A DNA stretch of 64,000 nt from Bacillus sp. FJAT-22090. Lineage in GTDB: Bacteria; Bacillota; Bacilli; Bacillales_A; Planococcaceae. Below the pieces are notes generated by a model. That model was given only the letters and a program-made list of their open reading frames with translations. It ran no database searches and was not told the origin of the DNA. Both the position numbers and the translations under genes were made by a program. The stretch lies in NCBI RefSeq assembly GCF_001278755.1, contig NZ_CP012601.1:1984001-2048000 (forward strand). The letters run 5' to 3'. Of this stretch, positions 17,558 to 26,731 are shown piece after piece (position 1 is the first letter of the stretch; each line of letters begins with the position of its first letter).

Positions 17558-18481
17558 TTAAATAAAGATAGAGAAGATTATCATTGATACGAACAGGATG
17601 GTCATATAGTTTAATGAATAAACAAACATACGAGTAGCCCATTTCAAATCGTCTTCAGCTCGGAAACCTTTAATAGCAAGTATGAGCCAACCAATATTAA
17701 GAGCGGTAGCCAATACGATAAAGAATGTTCCAAGTTCCATTAGCAAAAATGGTAATGGGAATAAGAATATTACCCATAAAAGCATAGAACGCTTCGTACG
17801 TTCAAATCCTTTTACAACTGGAAGCATTGGAATATTAGCTGCTCTGTATTCCTCTGTTCGTTTCATAGCAAGTGCATAAAAGTGCGGTGGTTGCCACACG
17901 AACATTATTAAGAACAGAGCTAGAGCTCCAAGGCTTAAACCAGGTTCTACTGCTCCCCATCCAATTAAAGGTGGTATTGCACCAGAAATACTGCCGACTA
18001 CTGTGTTACTCACATGTTTTCTTTTTGACCACATGGAATAAAGAACTACATAACTAATGATACCAGCAAGTCCCCAAACTCCCGCAGAAGTTGAAGCCAT
18101 AAATAACAAAATTTCACCTACAACTAACAAAGTAAGAGAAGTTATCAGCACGGCCGTAGGATTAAACCTTCCAGTAACAGTTGGTCTTGCTCTTTTACTC
18201 TTCATAATAGGATCTATATCACGATCTATATAGTTATTCATCGCACCTGATCCAGCGATAATTAAAGCCGCCCCAAATAGTGTGTAGAACAACAAATCTA
18301 ATTCATGAAGAAAATTACGGTTAGTAAATTGAAAAGCTAACCAAATACCAGTAAACGTCGTTATTAGATTTGAATTTACAATCCCAATCTTAATAAGTGC
18401 AAGAAAGTCTTTGATGAATGACGCTGTTTCTGGATTTTTGTCAGTCTCGGTATTCGCGGTAATTGATTGACTATTCGACAT
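17558..18481 (-). CDS. ctaB: Protoheme IX farnesyltransferase (heme O synthase)
   Basis: Adds a farnesyl group to heme B to form heme O, the precursor of heme A. The 307-aa UbiA-family membrane protein shows the first Asp-rich motif NNYIDRDIDPIMKSKRARPT and the second region around YALAMKRTEEYRAANIPMLPV. ATG 18481 has a perfect AAAGGAGG seven bases upstream. Its product feeds the divergent ctaA and the oxidase encoded downstream by ctaCDEF. Confidence 0.95.
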   Translation of the reverse strand: MSNSQSITANTETDKNPETASFIKDFLALIKIGIVNSNLITTFTGIWLAFQFTNRNFLHELDLLFYTLFGAALIIAGSGAMNNYIDRDIDPIMKSKRARPTVTGRFNPTAVLITSLTLLVVGEILLFMASTSAGVWGLAGIISYVVLYSMWSKRKHVSNTVVGSISGAIPPLIGWGAVEPGLSLGALALFLIMFVWQPPHFYALAMKRTEEYRAANIPMLPVVKGFERTKRSMLLWVIFLFPLPFLLMELGTFFIVLATALNIGWLILAIKGFRAEDDLKWATRMFVYSLNYMTILFVSMIIFSIFI

Positions 18482-18806
18482 GCTGCCCCCTCCTTTCAAA
18501 GTTGTAAGCATATTCCGCTATCTTTTACTATATCGAAAATCATCTCTAATTTCTATAGCGAAATATGTTTTTCGACTTATAAGTATTAAAAGATTCTCCT
18601 AAACAATACAACAATATTAATAGTAAATCATTTCTTTTTATTATTTGTGAAGGTTCAGGCACGAATTTATGAACAATTTGTGAAATGGCATTATCATACC
18701 CTATTCATTAAATGATAAACATTGTATTTTCTTCTATGTTTCGATATTATCAAAAGGCAGATACCGTCTTTTTAAGACGATCAAGATACATAAAGTAGGT
18801 GGCATA
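18482..18806. other. Divergent ctaB-ctaA control region
   Basis: 325 bases without a gene between two divergent heme A biosynthesis genes. The ctaA promoter is clear (listed separately). On the ctaB side only a weak candidate is seen (TAGAAA-N17-TATAGT upstream of ctaB). In Bacillus subtilis this region is the target of ResD and CtaA-linked control; I could not identify a definite ResD site here. Confidence 0.5.
18722..18750 (+). promoter_or_regulatory. Sigma-A promoter of ctaA
   Basis: TTGTAT at 18722-18727, a 17-base spacer and TATTAT at 18745-18750, 56 bases before the start codon. Confidence 0.7.
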
Positions 18807-19718
18807 TTGCACATTCACAAAAGTTTAAAATGGTTAGCTGTGGCCTCTACAGTTGGTATGCTTCTCATTCTATTAGGTGGAGCTCTTGTAACCAAAACCG
18901 ACAGTGGAATGGGTTGCGGTAGACATTGGCCAGGCTGTAATGGACAACTTATACCTGATGAAATAACGACAGAAGTACTTATTGAATTTTCACACAGACT
19001 TGTTACAGGTGCTGTTGGAATACTCATTGTAGCTTTGGCAGTTTGGGCATGGCGCGCATTGGGAAATGTTCGCGAAACAAAGTTTTTATCGTTTATGGCA
19101 ATTTTCTTTTTGGTTCTACAAGCTTTAATTGGAGCAGCACAAGTTAAGTGGGGTCAAGGCGATTTCATTCTAGCACTACATTTTGGAATATCACTCATTT
19201 CTTTTGCAGCAGTCTTATTGTTGACCTTACTGATCTTTGAAGTTGATCGAAAATTTGACACAGATAAAATTAGAATTGGTAAAACTTTAAAGTTTCATAC
19301 AATCGGAGTCACATTATATTCATATATAGTAGTTTATACTGGTGCATTAGTAAGGCACACAGAGGCAAGTTTGGTTTGTAAAGATTGGCCTTTATGTAGA
19401 AATGATGAGTTTACACTACCTACCAATTTATATGAGTGGGTTCAGATGGGGCATCGTGCTGCAGCTGGCTTGATAATCATATGGATATTGATTATTGCTA
19501 TTCATGTAATTAAGAACTATAAAGATCAACGTGCTCTTTATTGGGGCTGGATTATTGCATTAATTCTTGTTGTGTTACAAGGTTCTACTGGTATGCTAGT
19601 AGTATTAACTAAACTTAATCTTTATATCGCATTATTGCATTCTTTATTTGTTTCATTACTTTTCGGATTGCTCTGCTATATGATTTTACTTTTATCTAGA
19701 AGTCGGATGAAAAAATAA
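18807..19718 (+). CDS. ctaA: Heme A synthase
   Basis: Oxidises heme O to heme A in the membrane. The 303-aa protein has eight helices in two similar halves. The first extracytoplasmic loop has a cysteine pair (C37 and C44 in GMGCGRHWPGC), and a second pair occurs in LVCKDWPLC. Conserved heme-ligand histidines lie in EFSHRL, LHFGIS, QMGHRA and LLHSLF. The TTG at 18807 with AGGTGG upstream gives the standard length. Divergent from ctaB, its substrate supplier. Confidence 0.95.
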   Translation: MHIHKSLKWLAVASTVGMLLILLGGALVTKTDSGMGCGRHWPGCNGQLIPDEITTEVLIEFSHRLVTGAVGILIVALAVWAWRALGNVRETKFLSFMAIFFLVLQALIGAAQVKWGQGDFILALHFGISLISFAAVLLLTLLIFEVDRKFDTDKIRIGKTLKFHTIGVTLYSYIVVYTGALVRHTEASLVCKDWPLCRNDEFTLPTNLYEWVQMGHRAAAGLIIIWILIIAIHVIKNYKDQRALYWGWIIALILVVLQGSTGMLVVLTKLNLYIALLHSLFVSLLFGLLCYMILLLSRSRMKK

Positions 19719-19798
19719 TAAGCCGATTCACCTTTGTCCTTATTTGATCAGTAACTGTTCGCTAGTGACAATTACAGATACTAAACCAATTCCTATGA

Positions 19799-19841
19799 GC
19801 GTGGAGAGAAGAGATGTTGTCCCTTCTCTCCACGCTTTTTT
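19799..19841 (+). terminator. Terminator of ctaA
   Basis: 13-bp perfect stem GCGTGGAGAGAAG/CTTCTCTCCACGC, 11-base loop, then seven T. Confidence 0.92.
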
Positions 19842-19920
19842 GGTATATCTCGTTAAGATTAGCTACTAGTCTAAACATTAATATAATTGATGTTTCCTAA
19901 TAGAGATTAAGAGTTGGAAA

Positions 19921-20390
19921 CGTATGTGCACTTGCCGCACGCTACGTCTAAGCCACTGCAGAATGAATCGCTCATCTGTCGCTCTCACATCCTTTACGGG
20001 GTCTCATTCTTCGCGATCTTGCGGTGTGTAAGGCGCACATCTTGGATGCATCAGTTTAAATTGAAACAATCCATTAAAAAGATAAGCCTACTCAGGATTA
20101 TTGATTAACAACCATATAACAGAATCTACTTTATTATTAGAGAAGATACTGGTATTCGCGCATTGCCAGCCGTATGAAACAGAGAAATACGCTAGTGCAT
20201 ACAGCGGCACTTGCGGACGGGCGGCTAGCGCGAATGTTAATAAAGAGTAGATGCCCCTTTCACTTAAGCCCAATGATTCCGCTCCATAGAAAATAGAAAT
20301 TCGTATATGCGCTTGCCGCACGCTACCCAGGATGAATCTCTCCTTTGTCGCTCTCACATCCTTCGCGCTCTTGCGACGTCTAAGTCGCTT
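19921..20390. repeat. Direct repeat pair in the ctaA-pycA gap
   Basis: Two copies of a GC-richer unit occur at about 19921-19994 and 20302-20363. Both contain CTTGCCGCACGCTAC and the exact 18-mer TGTCGCTCTCACATCCTT. Unit 1 has about ten extra bases in the middle. Between them an 8-bp inverted repeat ATTCGCGC/GCGCGAAT (20154-20161, 20228-20235) brackets another GC-rich piece. The rest of the 19842-20414 gap holds no gene that I can support; short ORFs here are products of the repeat. Confidence 0.7.
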
Positions 20391-20414
20391 ATGCTGGAAA
20401 TAGTTTTACTCACA

Positions 20415-20454
20415 TCAAAAAGACTGTTTGACAATTTATATCAAACAGTCTTCA
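20415..20454 (-). terminator. Terminator of pycA
   Basis: Stem AAGACTGTTTGA/TCAAACAGTCTT, nine-base loop, T-run on the minus strand. Confidence 0.85.
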
Positions 20455-20457
20455 TAA

Positions 20458-23400
20458 TTATTCTTTTTCTATTTCAATTAATAAATCACCAGTGGAAATA
20501 GCTTCCCCTGCGACTACATGAATCTCTTTAATTACTCCGTTGAAAGGTGCTTGAACTGTTGTTTCCATCTTCATGGCTTCCGTAATAAGTAAGTGTTGCC
20601 CTCTTTTCACTTTACTTCCAATCGAAACAGCTACTTTTAGTACAGTACCTGGCATAGTTGCACCTATATGTTGCTCATTAGTTACATCTACTTTCGGTCG
20701 AGACAAATGACTAACTTCGATTGTCAGATCTTGAATGGAAACTTCACGTGGCTGACCATTCAATTCAAAGTAGATAATTCTGTTGCCATCGTGAGTTGGC
20801 TCACTAATAGAAACCAATTTAATCATTAAAGTCTTTCCTACTTCAATCTCTACTTCGATTTCTTCTCCAAGCTTCATGCCATATAAGAAAGTAGGTGTAT
20901 CTAGTACTGAAACATCTCCGAAGTTCTTTTCTGTAGTAGCATATTCATCGAATACTTTAGGATAAAGCGTATATGCTAAAATTTCTTGACTCGTTACAGG
21001 GCGTCCTAGTTTATTGAATAATTCTTCTCTCACTGCTTTAAAATCAATTGGCTCCAGTAATTCTCCAGGTCTTACTGTAATTGCCTGACGATCCTTTAAT
21101 ATTACTTCTTGCAGTTCTTTTGGGAACCCACCGTACGGCTGACCAATATACCCTTCAAAAAACTCGATAACAGAGTCTGGGAAATCAATCGTTTTTCCTC
21201 GTGTTATCACTGAAATTTCATCCAGATTATTTTGTACCATGAACAGCGCCATATCCCCAACAATTTTAGATGAAGGCGTAACTTTTACCACGTCTCCAAA
21301 GAGTAAGTTAACTCGAGAATACATCTCTTTTACTTCTTCCCAGCGTTCGCCTAGTCCTACACCCTTTGCTTGTTGTTGAAGATTACTATATTGTCCTCCT
21401 GGCATTTCATGTACATAAATCTCTGTATGTGGACTCATCATTCCACTTTCAAAATCTTGATAGTATTTACGTACATCTTCCCAATAATAGGATAACTTTT
21501 CAAAAGCATTTATATCACCGATAACTTCTCTGTTGCTCCCTTTTAACGCATAACTCAATGTACTTGCGCTCGGTTGAGATGTCAAACCAGCCATCGCACC
21601 TAAAGCCGTATCTACAATATCTACTCCAGCTTCTATAGCTTTTGCATACATATAAATTCCGTTTCCACTTGTATCATGTGTATGCAGATGAATTGGTAGA
21701 TCCACTGTGCTTTTAAGTTCACTAATCAATCTAAAAGCCGCTTCTGGCTTTAATAGACCCGCCATGTCCTTAATCGCCAAAATATGCGCTCCTGCGGCTT
21801 CTAACTCTTTTGCCATATCTTTATAGTACTGCACCGTATATTTGGCACGTGAGTCATCTAAAATGTCTCCTGTGTAGCATATAGCCGCCTCAGCTATCTT
21901 TCCAGATTGTCGAGTAGCATCTATTGCAACTTCCATCCCTTTGATCCAGTTCAGGCTATCAAAAATTCGGAATACATCTATACCTGCTTCTGCCGACTCT
22001 TGAATAAACTCTCGAATGACATTATCCGGATAGTTTTTGTATCCAACAGCATTTGCCCCTCGGAATAACATTTGAAAAAGAACATTTGGAATCATTTGTC
22101 GCATTTTTAGTAGACGATCCCATGGATTCTCTTTTAAGAAACGGTAGGCAACGTCAAACGTAGCTCCTCCCCACATTTCAAAAGAAAACAAGTCGTGCAT
22201 CCCATGGGCTGATTCTGTTGCTATTTCAAACATATCGTACGATCGAACACGCGTAGCGAGAAGTGACTGATGGGCATCCCTAAAAGTTGTGTCTGTTAGT
22301 AATACACCTTTTTGTTCCTTCACCCAGTTGACTACCCCTTCTGGGCCATGTTGCTCTAAAATTTGTTTTGTTCCAATTGTAGGTAGTGCTGTTAAGTCAA
22401 CTTTTGGTTTTCTTGCAGTACTAAAAATAGGTTTAGATTTTTTCTTCTCCACACCAGGAAAACCATTAACAGAAACATTACCAATATAATTTAATAGCTT
22501 TGTTCCCCGGTCTTTCCTATTAGGGAATAAAAATAGTTCAGGAGTTGAATCAATAAAACTTGTATTAAATTTTCCTGAAAGGAAGCTTGGATGCTTTACA
22601 ACATTTTCTAAAAAAGGAATATTAGTTTTTATCCCTCTTATTCTGAATTCCTGCAAATTTCTGTCCATTTTAGCTGCAGCTTCCTTAAATGTCATGCCCC
22701 AAGTCGAAACCTTCACTAACAATGAATCATAATAAGGAGTGATAACAGCTCCTTGAAACCCGTTTCCAGCATCTAAGCGTACACCAAAACCACCACCTGA
22801 CCGATAAACCATAAGCTTTCCTGTATCAGGCATAAAATTATTCAAAGGGTCTTCTGTTGTTACTCGTGACTGAATCGCAAAACCAAAGAGTGGAATATTA
22901 TCCTGACTCGGGATTCCCATTTCTTCACTGTTTAAAGCTAAACCATCTGCGATTTTGATTTGTGCATGTACAATATCAACACCAGTAATCATTTCTGTTA
23001 TCGTATGTTCTACTTGTATACGAGGATTTACTTCAATAAAATAAAAATCATTTTCCGTTACTAAAAATTCAACTGTTCCTGCATTTATGTAAGATACATT
23101 TTTCATCAACTGAACTGCAGCTTGGCAAATGCTATCTCGTAATTCGGAACTCAAAGAATTAGAAGGAGCAATCTCTACCACCTTTTGATGTCTTCTTTGA
23201 ATCGAACAGTCCCGTTCATACAAATGGATGAGATTACCTTGATTATCTCCTAGAATTTGGACTTCTATATGTTTTGGCTGATCAATGAATTTTTCTACGT
23301 ACACTTCATCTGATCCAAATGCCGCCTTCGCTTCTGATTTTGCACGTTCATATGCACTATCCAATTCCTCTTCTGTTTGAACGACACGCATTCCACGTCC

Positions 23401-23901
23401 TCCGCCACCAAGAGACGCTTTAATCATTAGCGGATAGCCATGTGCTTTACCAAACGCACGAACATCTTCCAAGTTTTCTACTGGACCATCGCTTCCTGGA
23501 ATAACAGGTATACCAGCCTTCACAGCCTGATCACGTGCTTTAACTTTGTCTCCAAACATATCGAGATGCTCGGATGTAGGTCCAATAAAGATTATGCCTT
23601 CTTCCTCACAACGTCTTGCAAAGTCAACATTCTCTGAAAGAAAACCATATCCTGGATGAATAGCATCAGCATTACTTTTTTTCGCTATTCGTATAATATC
23701 TTCTATATCCAAGTAAGCGTCAATTGGTTTTTTTCCATCTCCAACCAAGTAAGATTCATCTGATTTAAATCGATGAAAAGAGCCAATATCTTCTCTTGAA
23801 TAAATAGCTACTGTACGTAGATTTAACTCTGTACAAGCCCGGAAAATTCGAATCGCTATTTCCCCTCTGTTAGCGACTACTATTTTATTGATTTTTTTCA
23901 T
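20458..23901 (-). CDS. pycA: Pyruvate carboxylase
   Basis: Biotin enzyme that carboxylates pyruvate to oxaloacetate to refill the TCA cycle. The 1147-aa chain runs biotin carboxylase (1 to about 450; glycine-rich KASLGGGGRGMR, later FIEVNPRIQVEH), carboxyltransferase (about 525-800; TTFRDAHQSLLATRVR, metal site LHTHDTSGNG), the allosteric linker, and the C-terminal biotinyl domain with EAMKMET, whose lysine carries biotin. ATG 23901 follows AAGGGG. It is on the same strand and just after ftsW (overlap only in the unused upstream extension), as in Bacillus subtilis. Confidence 0.97.
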   Translation of the reverse strand: MKKINKIVVANRGEIAIRIFRACTELNLRTVAIYSREDIGSFHRFKSDESYLVGDGKKPIDAYLDIEDIIRIAKKSNADAIHPGYGFLSENVDFARRCEEEGIIFIGPTSEHLDMFGDKVKARDQAVKAGIPVIPGSDGPVENLEDVRAFGKAHGYPLMIKASLGGGGRGMRVVQTEEELDSAYERAKSEAKAAFGSDEVYVEKFIDQPKHIEVQILGDNQGNLIHLYERDCSIQRRHQKVVEIAPSNSLSSELRDSICQAAVQLMKNVSYINAGTVEFLVTENDFYFIEVNPRIQVEHTITEMITGVDIVHAQIKIADGLALNSEEMGIPSQDNIPLFGFAIQSRVTTEDPLNNFMPDTGKLMVYRSGGGFGVRLDAGNGFQGAVITPYYDSLLVKVSTWGMTFKEAAAKMDRNLQEFRIRGIKTNIPFLENVVKHPSFLSGKFNTSFIDSTPELFLFPNRKDRGTKLLNYIGNVSVNGFPGVEKKKSKPIFSTARKPKVDLTALPTIGTKQILEQHGPEGVVNWVKEQKGVLLTDTTFRDAHQSLLATRVRSYDMFEIATESAHGMHDLFSFEMWGGATFDVAYRFLKENPWDRLLKMRQMIPNVLFQMLFRGANAVGYKNYPDNVIREFIQESAEAGIDVFRIFDSLNWIKGMEVAIDATRQSGKIAEAAICYTGDILDDSRAKYTVQYYKDMAKELEAAGAHILAIKDMAGLLKPEAAFRLISELKSTVDLPIHLHTHDTSGNGIYMYAKAIEAGVDIVDTALGAMAGLTSQPSASTLSYALKGSNREVIGDINAFEKLSYYWEDVRKYYQDFESGMMSPHTEIYVHEMPGGQYSNLQQQAKGVGLGERWEEVKEMYSRVNLLFGDVVKVTPSSKIVGDMALFMVQNNLDEISVITRGKTIDFPDSVIEFFEGYIGQPYGGFPKELQEVILKDRQAITVRPGELLEPIDFKAVREELFNKLGRPVTSQEILAYTLYPKVFDEYATTEKNFGDVSVLDTPTFLYGMKLGEEIEVEIEVGKTLMIKLVSISEPTHDGNRIIYFELNGQPREVSIQDLTIEVSHLSRPKVDVTNEQHIGATMPGTVLKVAVSIGSKVKRGQHLLITEAMKMETTVQAPFNGVIKEIHVVAGEAISTGDLLIEIEKE

Positions 23902-23917
23902 CCCTACACCCCTTATC

Positions 23918-25084
23918 TTATCCTTTGGTTTTCTCATACTTTACAAACATTGAGACATTCATCAGTATCCCCATTGCTGCGGATAACAATATAATGGAGG
24001 TCCCCCCGTAACTGATAAACGGTAAAGGCACTCCGGTAAGTGGGATTATTCCCAGCATGCCACCTAAGTTAACAAATGTTTGAAATCCTATAATACTACC
24101 AATTCCAGCAGCTATCATACGAGCCTGAGGATCTTTTGTAGTGATGGCAATCATTATTGCCTTGAATACAAGAAAAAACAGTCCTAATAAAACGATTAAT
24201 ACCCCTATAATCCCAAGTTCCTCGGCAATAATTGCCATTATAAAATCCGTATGTGGTTCCGGAAGATATCCAAATTTCTGATTCGAGTTCCCCAACCCTA
24301 AACCTTTTAAACCACCAGAACCTATAGCAATATAACCATTTACAATCTGATAGCCATAGCCTTGTTCATAATCAAAAGGATTAAAGAAAGCTTCTAGTCT
24401 GCCTCTTCTATGTGGAGTCAATAAAGTATCCTTCATCAAGTAAATCGCAACGAGACCTAATGTAATTACCATACCAATTAATCCAATAATTTTGGAAAAT
24501 GACTTAAATTTTATTCCACTAGCAGCAATTACAGAAATTGCAACAAAGCTAATTATCATTGTATTTCCTACGTCTGTTTCCATCATAATTGACACAAATA
24601 CAAAAAATAACACGATGAGAGGCGGCCCAACAGATTCGTTTAGTTTATCTAATGTTCCATTTTCATATTTCTTCGTAAATATCCCTGCAAAATATAAAAC
24701 TATTACAATTTTCGCAACTTCTGATGGTTGAATATTACCAAAACCTAAGTGAATCCAACTCTGTGAACCACTTTCCCCACCCGAACCAATAAAATGCACT
24801 AAAAATAAAAGCGTAAACATCACGAGTAGCATTAACTGCATTACAACTTTATTTTTATAATGTTTATACGGAAAAAAAGCAGTCAGGAAGAAAACTGGAA
24901 TACAAAGTAATAAGTTTAGCTTTTGCTTGTTAAAAAAATAGTCGGGTTCCCAACCATAATTAAGAACCGACCAACCAAAACTAGCACTATATATCATTAC
25001 TAAACCAAATAGGCAAAGTAACAAATAAACAAAGAATAACGGATAATCAAAGTTTTTTACATAACGTTTAATATACGGAATCAT
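23918..25084 (-). CDS. ftsW: Septal peptidoglycan glycosyltransferase FtsW (SEDS)
   Basis: A 388-aa SEDS-family membrane protein with about ten helices. SEDS proteins polymerise lipid II with a partner class B PBP during division. Family landmarks are QPSEVAKIVIVLYFAG, the HRRGRLEAFFNPFDYEQGYGYQIVNGYIAIGSGG loop and LPEPHTDFIMAIIAEELG. The location between ylaN and pycA marks it as FtsW and not RodA or SpoVE. The ribosome site is weak. Confidence 0.93.
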   Translation of the reverse strand: MIPYIKRYVKNFDYPLFFVYLLLCLFGLVMIYSASFGWSVLNYGWEPDYFFNKQKLNLLLCIPVFFLTAFFPYKHYKNKVVMQLMLLVMFTLLFLVHFIGSGGESGSQSWIHLGFGNIQPSEVAKIVIVLYFAGIFTKKYENGTLDKLNESVGPPLIVLFFVFVSIMMETDVGNTMIISFVAISVIAASGIKFKSFSKIIGLIGMVITLGLVAIYLMKDTLLTPHRRGRLEAFFNPFDYEQGYGYQIVNGYIAIGSGGLKGLGLGNSNQKFGYLPEPHTDFIMAIIAEELGIIGVLIVLLGLFFLVFKAIMIAITTKDPQARMIAAGIGSIIGFQTFVNLGGMLGIIPLTGVPLPFISYGGTSIILLSAAMGILMNVSMFVKYEKTKG

Positions 25085-25145
25085 TTTAAAACCTCTATTT
25101 CATAATTTAAAACTATTATTTTAATATAACAAATAAATATTTCTA

Positions 25146-25184
25146 GAAAAAAAACTCAAACAGTATTTTTGTTTGAGTTTTATA
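25146..25184 (-). terminator. Terminator of ylaN
   Basis: Stem AAACTCAAAC/GTTTGAGTTT with a nine-base loop and a T-run on the minus strand, between ylaN and ftsW. Confidence 0.75.
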
Positions 25185-25185
25185 A

Positions 25186-25467
25186 TTATTTTTCTGTATG
25201 GATCTCATGTAAAATTGATAACTCTTTTTCAAGTGAAGCTATAATTTCTTTTCCTTCACTTTTCTCTAAAAGCCCTAGCTTTACCGCAAAGTCAATTTCA
25301 CGTGACAAACCAAACATTTGAGTGTCCAGAACCTCTTCATAGAGAGGGCATTGAGGCATCGTTAAGTTATCCATCTGCACTTTTATAAGTTGTGCAATCT
25401 TTTCCGCATCTTTTTTCAAAAGCTCTAATGCTTTATCTTGATACGAAATTTGTATATTAGTATCCAT
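25186..25467 (-). CDS. ylaN: YlaN, iron/Fur-linked regulatory protein
   Basis: A 93-aa helical cytoplasmic protein whose core [47 protein letters not shown] is diagnostic of YlaN. Work in Bacillus subtilis and Staphylococcus aureus ties YlaN to ferrous-iron sensing and relief of Fur repression. The product has the usual length. It has its own sigma-A promoter and terminator, so it is not strictly coupled to ftsW. Confidence 0.92.
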   Translation of the reverse strand: MDTNIQISYQDKALELLKKDAEKIAQLIKVQMDNLTMPQCPLYEEVLDTQMFGLSREIDFAVKLGLLEKSEGKEIIASLEKELSILHEIHTEK

Positions 25468-25513
25468 GAGGACGCCCCCATTATTATAATTTCTAATTGT
25501 TTTACCTCCCTAA

Positions 25514-25542
25514 AGTGTATCTTTTGCGTAAGAAAAATGCAA
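25514..25542 (-). promoter_or_regulatory. Sigma-A promoter of ylaN
   Basis: On the minus strand TTGCAT (25542-25537), a 17-base spacer and TACACT (25519-25514). Confidence 0.6.
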
Positions 25543-25563
25543 GTGTTCTCTCATCTTACATTT

Positions 25564-25572
25564 TGATATAAT
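25564..25572 (+). promoter_or_regulatory. Extended -10 element upstream of the 25646 gene
   Basis: TGATATAAT, a TGn extended -10 with perfect TATAAT at 25567-25572; the -35 is poor, as is usual for extended -10 promoters. Confidence 0.5.
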
Positions 25573-25645
25573 TAATTATTCTTTGAGACTTTTCGATTTA
25601 AAGGTATACTTATATAGATTAGATAGTCTAGAGGAGGCAATTGTT

Positions 25646-26143
25646 TTGGAACAAATTATTCCTATTAAGGGTGCAGTAAAATTTAATATTACTTTAGATC
25701 CTACCGTATGGATTTTTGATGATCGTAGAATCGATTTGGATGATTTCTTTTCTGGTAAGTACGAATATAAAGATGAGTTAGAGGAGTATACAAAAGTTAC
25801 TTCTGCTCATTGGTCTCGAGAAATCATTGAAGGCTCAACTAACCCACCGACATTAAAAACTGAAAAAAAATACGAGCGCACAAAAGTATTAACAAGTACT
25901 TTTGGTATTGACCTAAAGCAATTCATTTTAAATGCTGAGCCTTTAAATGATGCTACTACACTTGTTGTGGAAACTACTGATAGTGAACATACATTTTCTT
26001 TAAAAGAACTAGACTCCCTATTATTGAAGTTTAGCCATAAAGGAAAGCCACTACGAGAAGATGGTCCTGTTCACATACTAAAAAAAGATGGATCCAATAT
26101 CAATAACCCCATCAATAATATTACAGCATTTCGTATAGAATAG
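25646..26143 (+). CDS. Conserved Bacillales protein of unknown function
   Basis: A 165-aa soluble protein beginning MEQIIPIKGAVKFNITLDPTVWIFDDRR. This N-terminus and the later FSHKGKPLREDGPVHI are familiar from a Bacillales family of unknown function that accompanies ylaI. The TTG at 25646 follows GAGGAGG at eight bases; the upstream in-frame ATG at 25583 lacks a site. I see no catalytic motif. The gene is 11 bases before ylaI and forms a two-gene operon with it. Confidence 0.7.
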   Translation: MEQIIPIKGAVKFNITLDPTVWIFDDRRIDLDDFFSGKYEYKDELEEYTKVTSAHWSREIIEGSTNPPTLKTEKKYERTKVLTSTFGIDLKQFILNAEPLNDATTLVVETTDSEHTFSLKELDSLLLKFSHKGKPLREDGPVHILKKDGSNINNPINNITAFRIE

Positions 26144-26154
26144 GAGGTAGCTTT

Positions 26155-26358
26155 ATGAAGGTACAATGTGCCATTTGCGACCGAATTGACGAGCTTCCAA
26201 ATGACTTGCCATTAGCGAAGAAATTAAGAAATCGACCTATTCACACTTATATGTGTCCAACCTGCCATGACAGAATAGAAGAAAAAACACTTGACCGATT
26301 AGCAACCGGCAAATTTATTTTTTACAAAACTTCAAAGCTTATTGAAAATGAATTTTAA
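26155..26358 (+). CDS. ylaI: YlaI family zinc-ribbon-like protein (DUF2197)
   Basis: A 67-aa protein with two CxxC pairs (CAIC at residues 5-8 and CPTC near 35-38), which predicts a small zinc ribbon. GGAGG lies seven bases upstream. Function is unknown. Second gene of a short operon ending in a bidirectional terminator. Confidence 0.87.
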   Translation: MKVQCAICDRIDELPNDLPLAKKLRNRPIHTYMCPTCHDRIEEKTLDRLATGKFIFYKTSKLIENEF

Positions 26359-26365
26359 CTAGAAA

Positions 26366-26408
26366 AGAAAAAGCTCGACTACACTAAGTAGTCGAGCTTT
26401 TTCTTTTC
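26366..26408. terminator. Bidirectional terminator between ylaI and ylaH
   Basis: 13-bp stem AAAGCTCGACTAC/GTAGTCGAGCTTT with a T-run on both strands; it overlaps the ylaH 3' end. Confidence 0.88.
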
Positions 26409-26710
26409 TCAAGTCGTAAGCGAATTTTATAAATAATGAGGATTAATGCTGCAACAATTAGCCCTTCTACAACAGGAAGGAAAAAAGCTAAAAATGTTAG
26501 CATCAAACATCCGATAAATAAAAACGCATAAATGACTATATTTTGACCAATACGTAATTTTTTTGCAAATCCTAGCTTATAAACAAGGACGGATAGCAAG
26601 AAAATCACTAAAAATAATACATAACCCGCTATATCGTAGGATGGCATTGCCTCGTAAATATATCTTGCAATACTAGACATTCTACCAAATACGAATTGCT
26701 TTTCCTCCAA
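26384..26710 (-). CDS. ylaH: YlaH-like membrane protein
   Basis: A 108-aa protein with three predicted membrane helices and a basic C-terminus (RLRLEKRKS), matching the YlaH-like family of Bacillales. The TTG at 26710 follows AAGGGTGA; an internal ATG ten codons later is a possible alternative. It lies just after typA as in Bacillus subtilis. Confidence 0.85.
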   Translation of the reverse strand: MEEKQFVFGRMSSIARYIYEAMPSYDIAGYVLFLVIFLLSVLVYKLGFAKKLRIGQNIVIYAFLFIGCLMLTFLAFFLPVVEGLIVAALILIIYKIRLRLEKRKSSTT

Positions 26711-26731
26711 GGTTTTTCACCCTTTCAGTTC

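Noticed and set aside
19914-20501. Three ORFs of 64-89 codons in the ctaA-pycA gap
   Set aside because: They follow the direct repeat units, overlap each other and the pycA terminator, and show no protein features.
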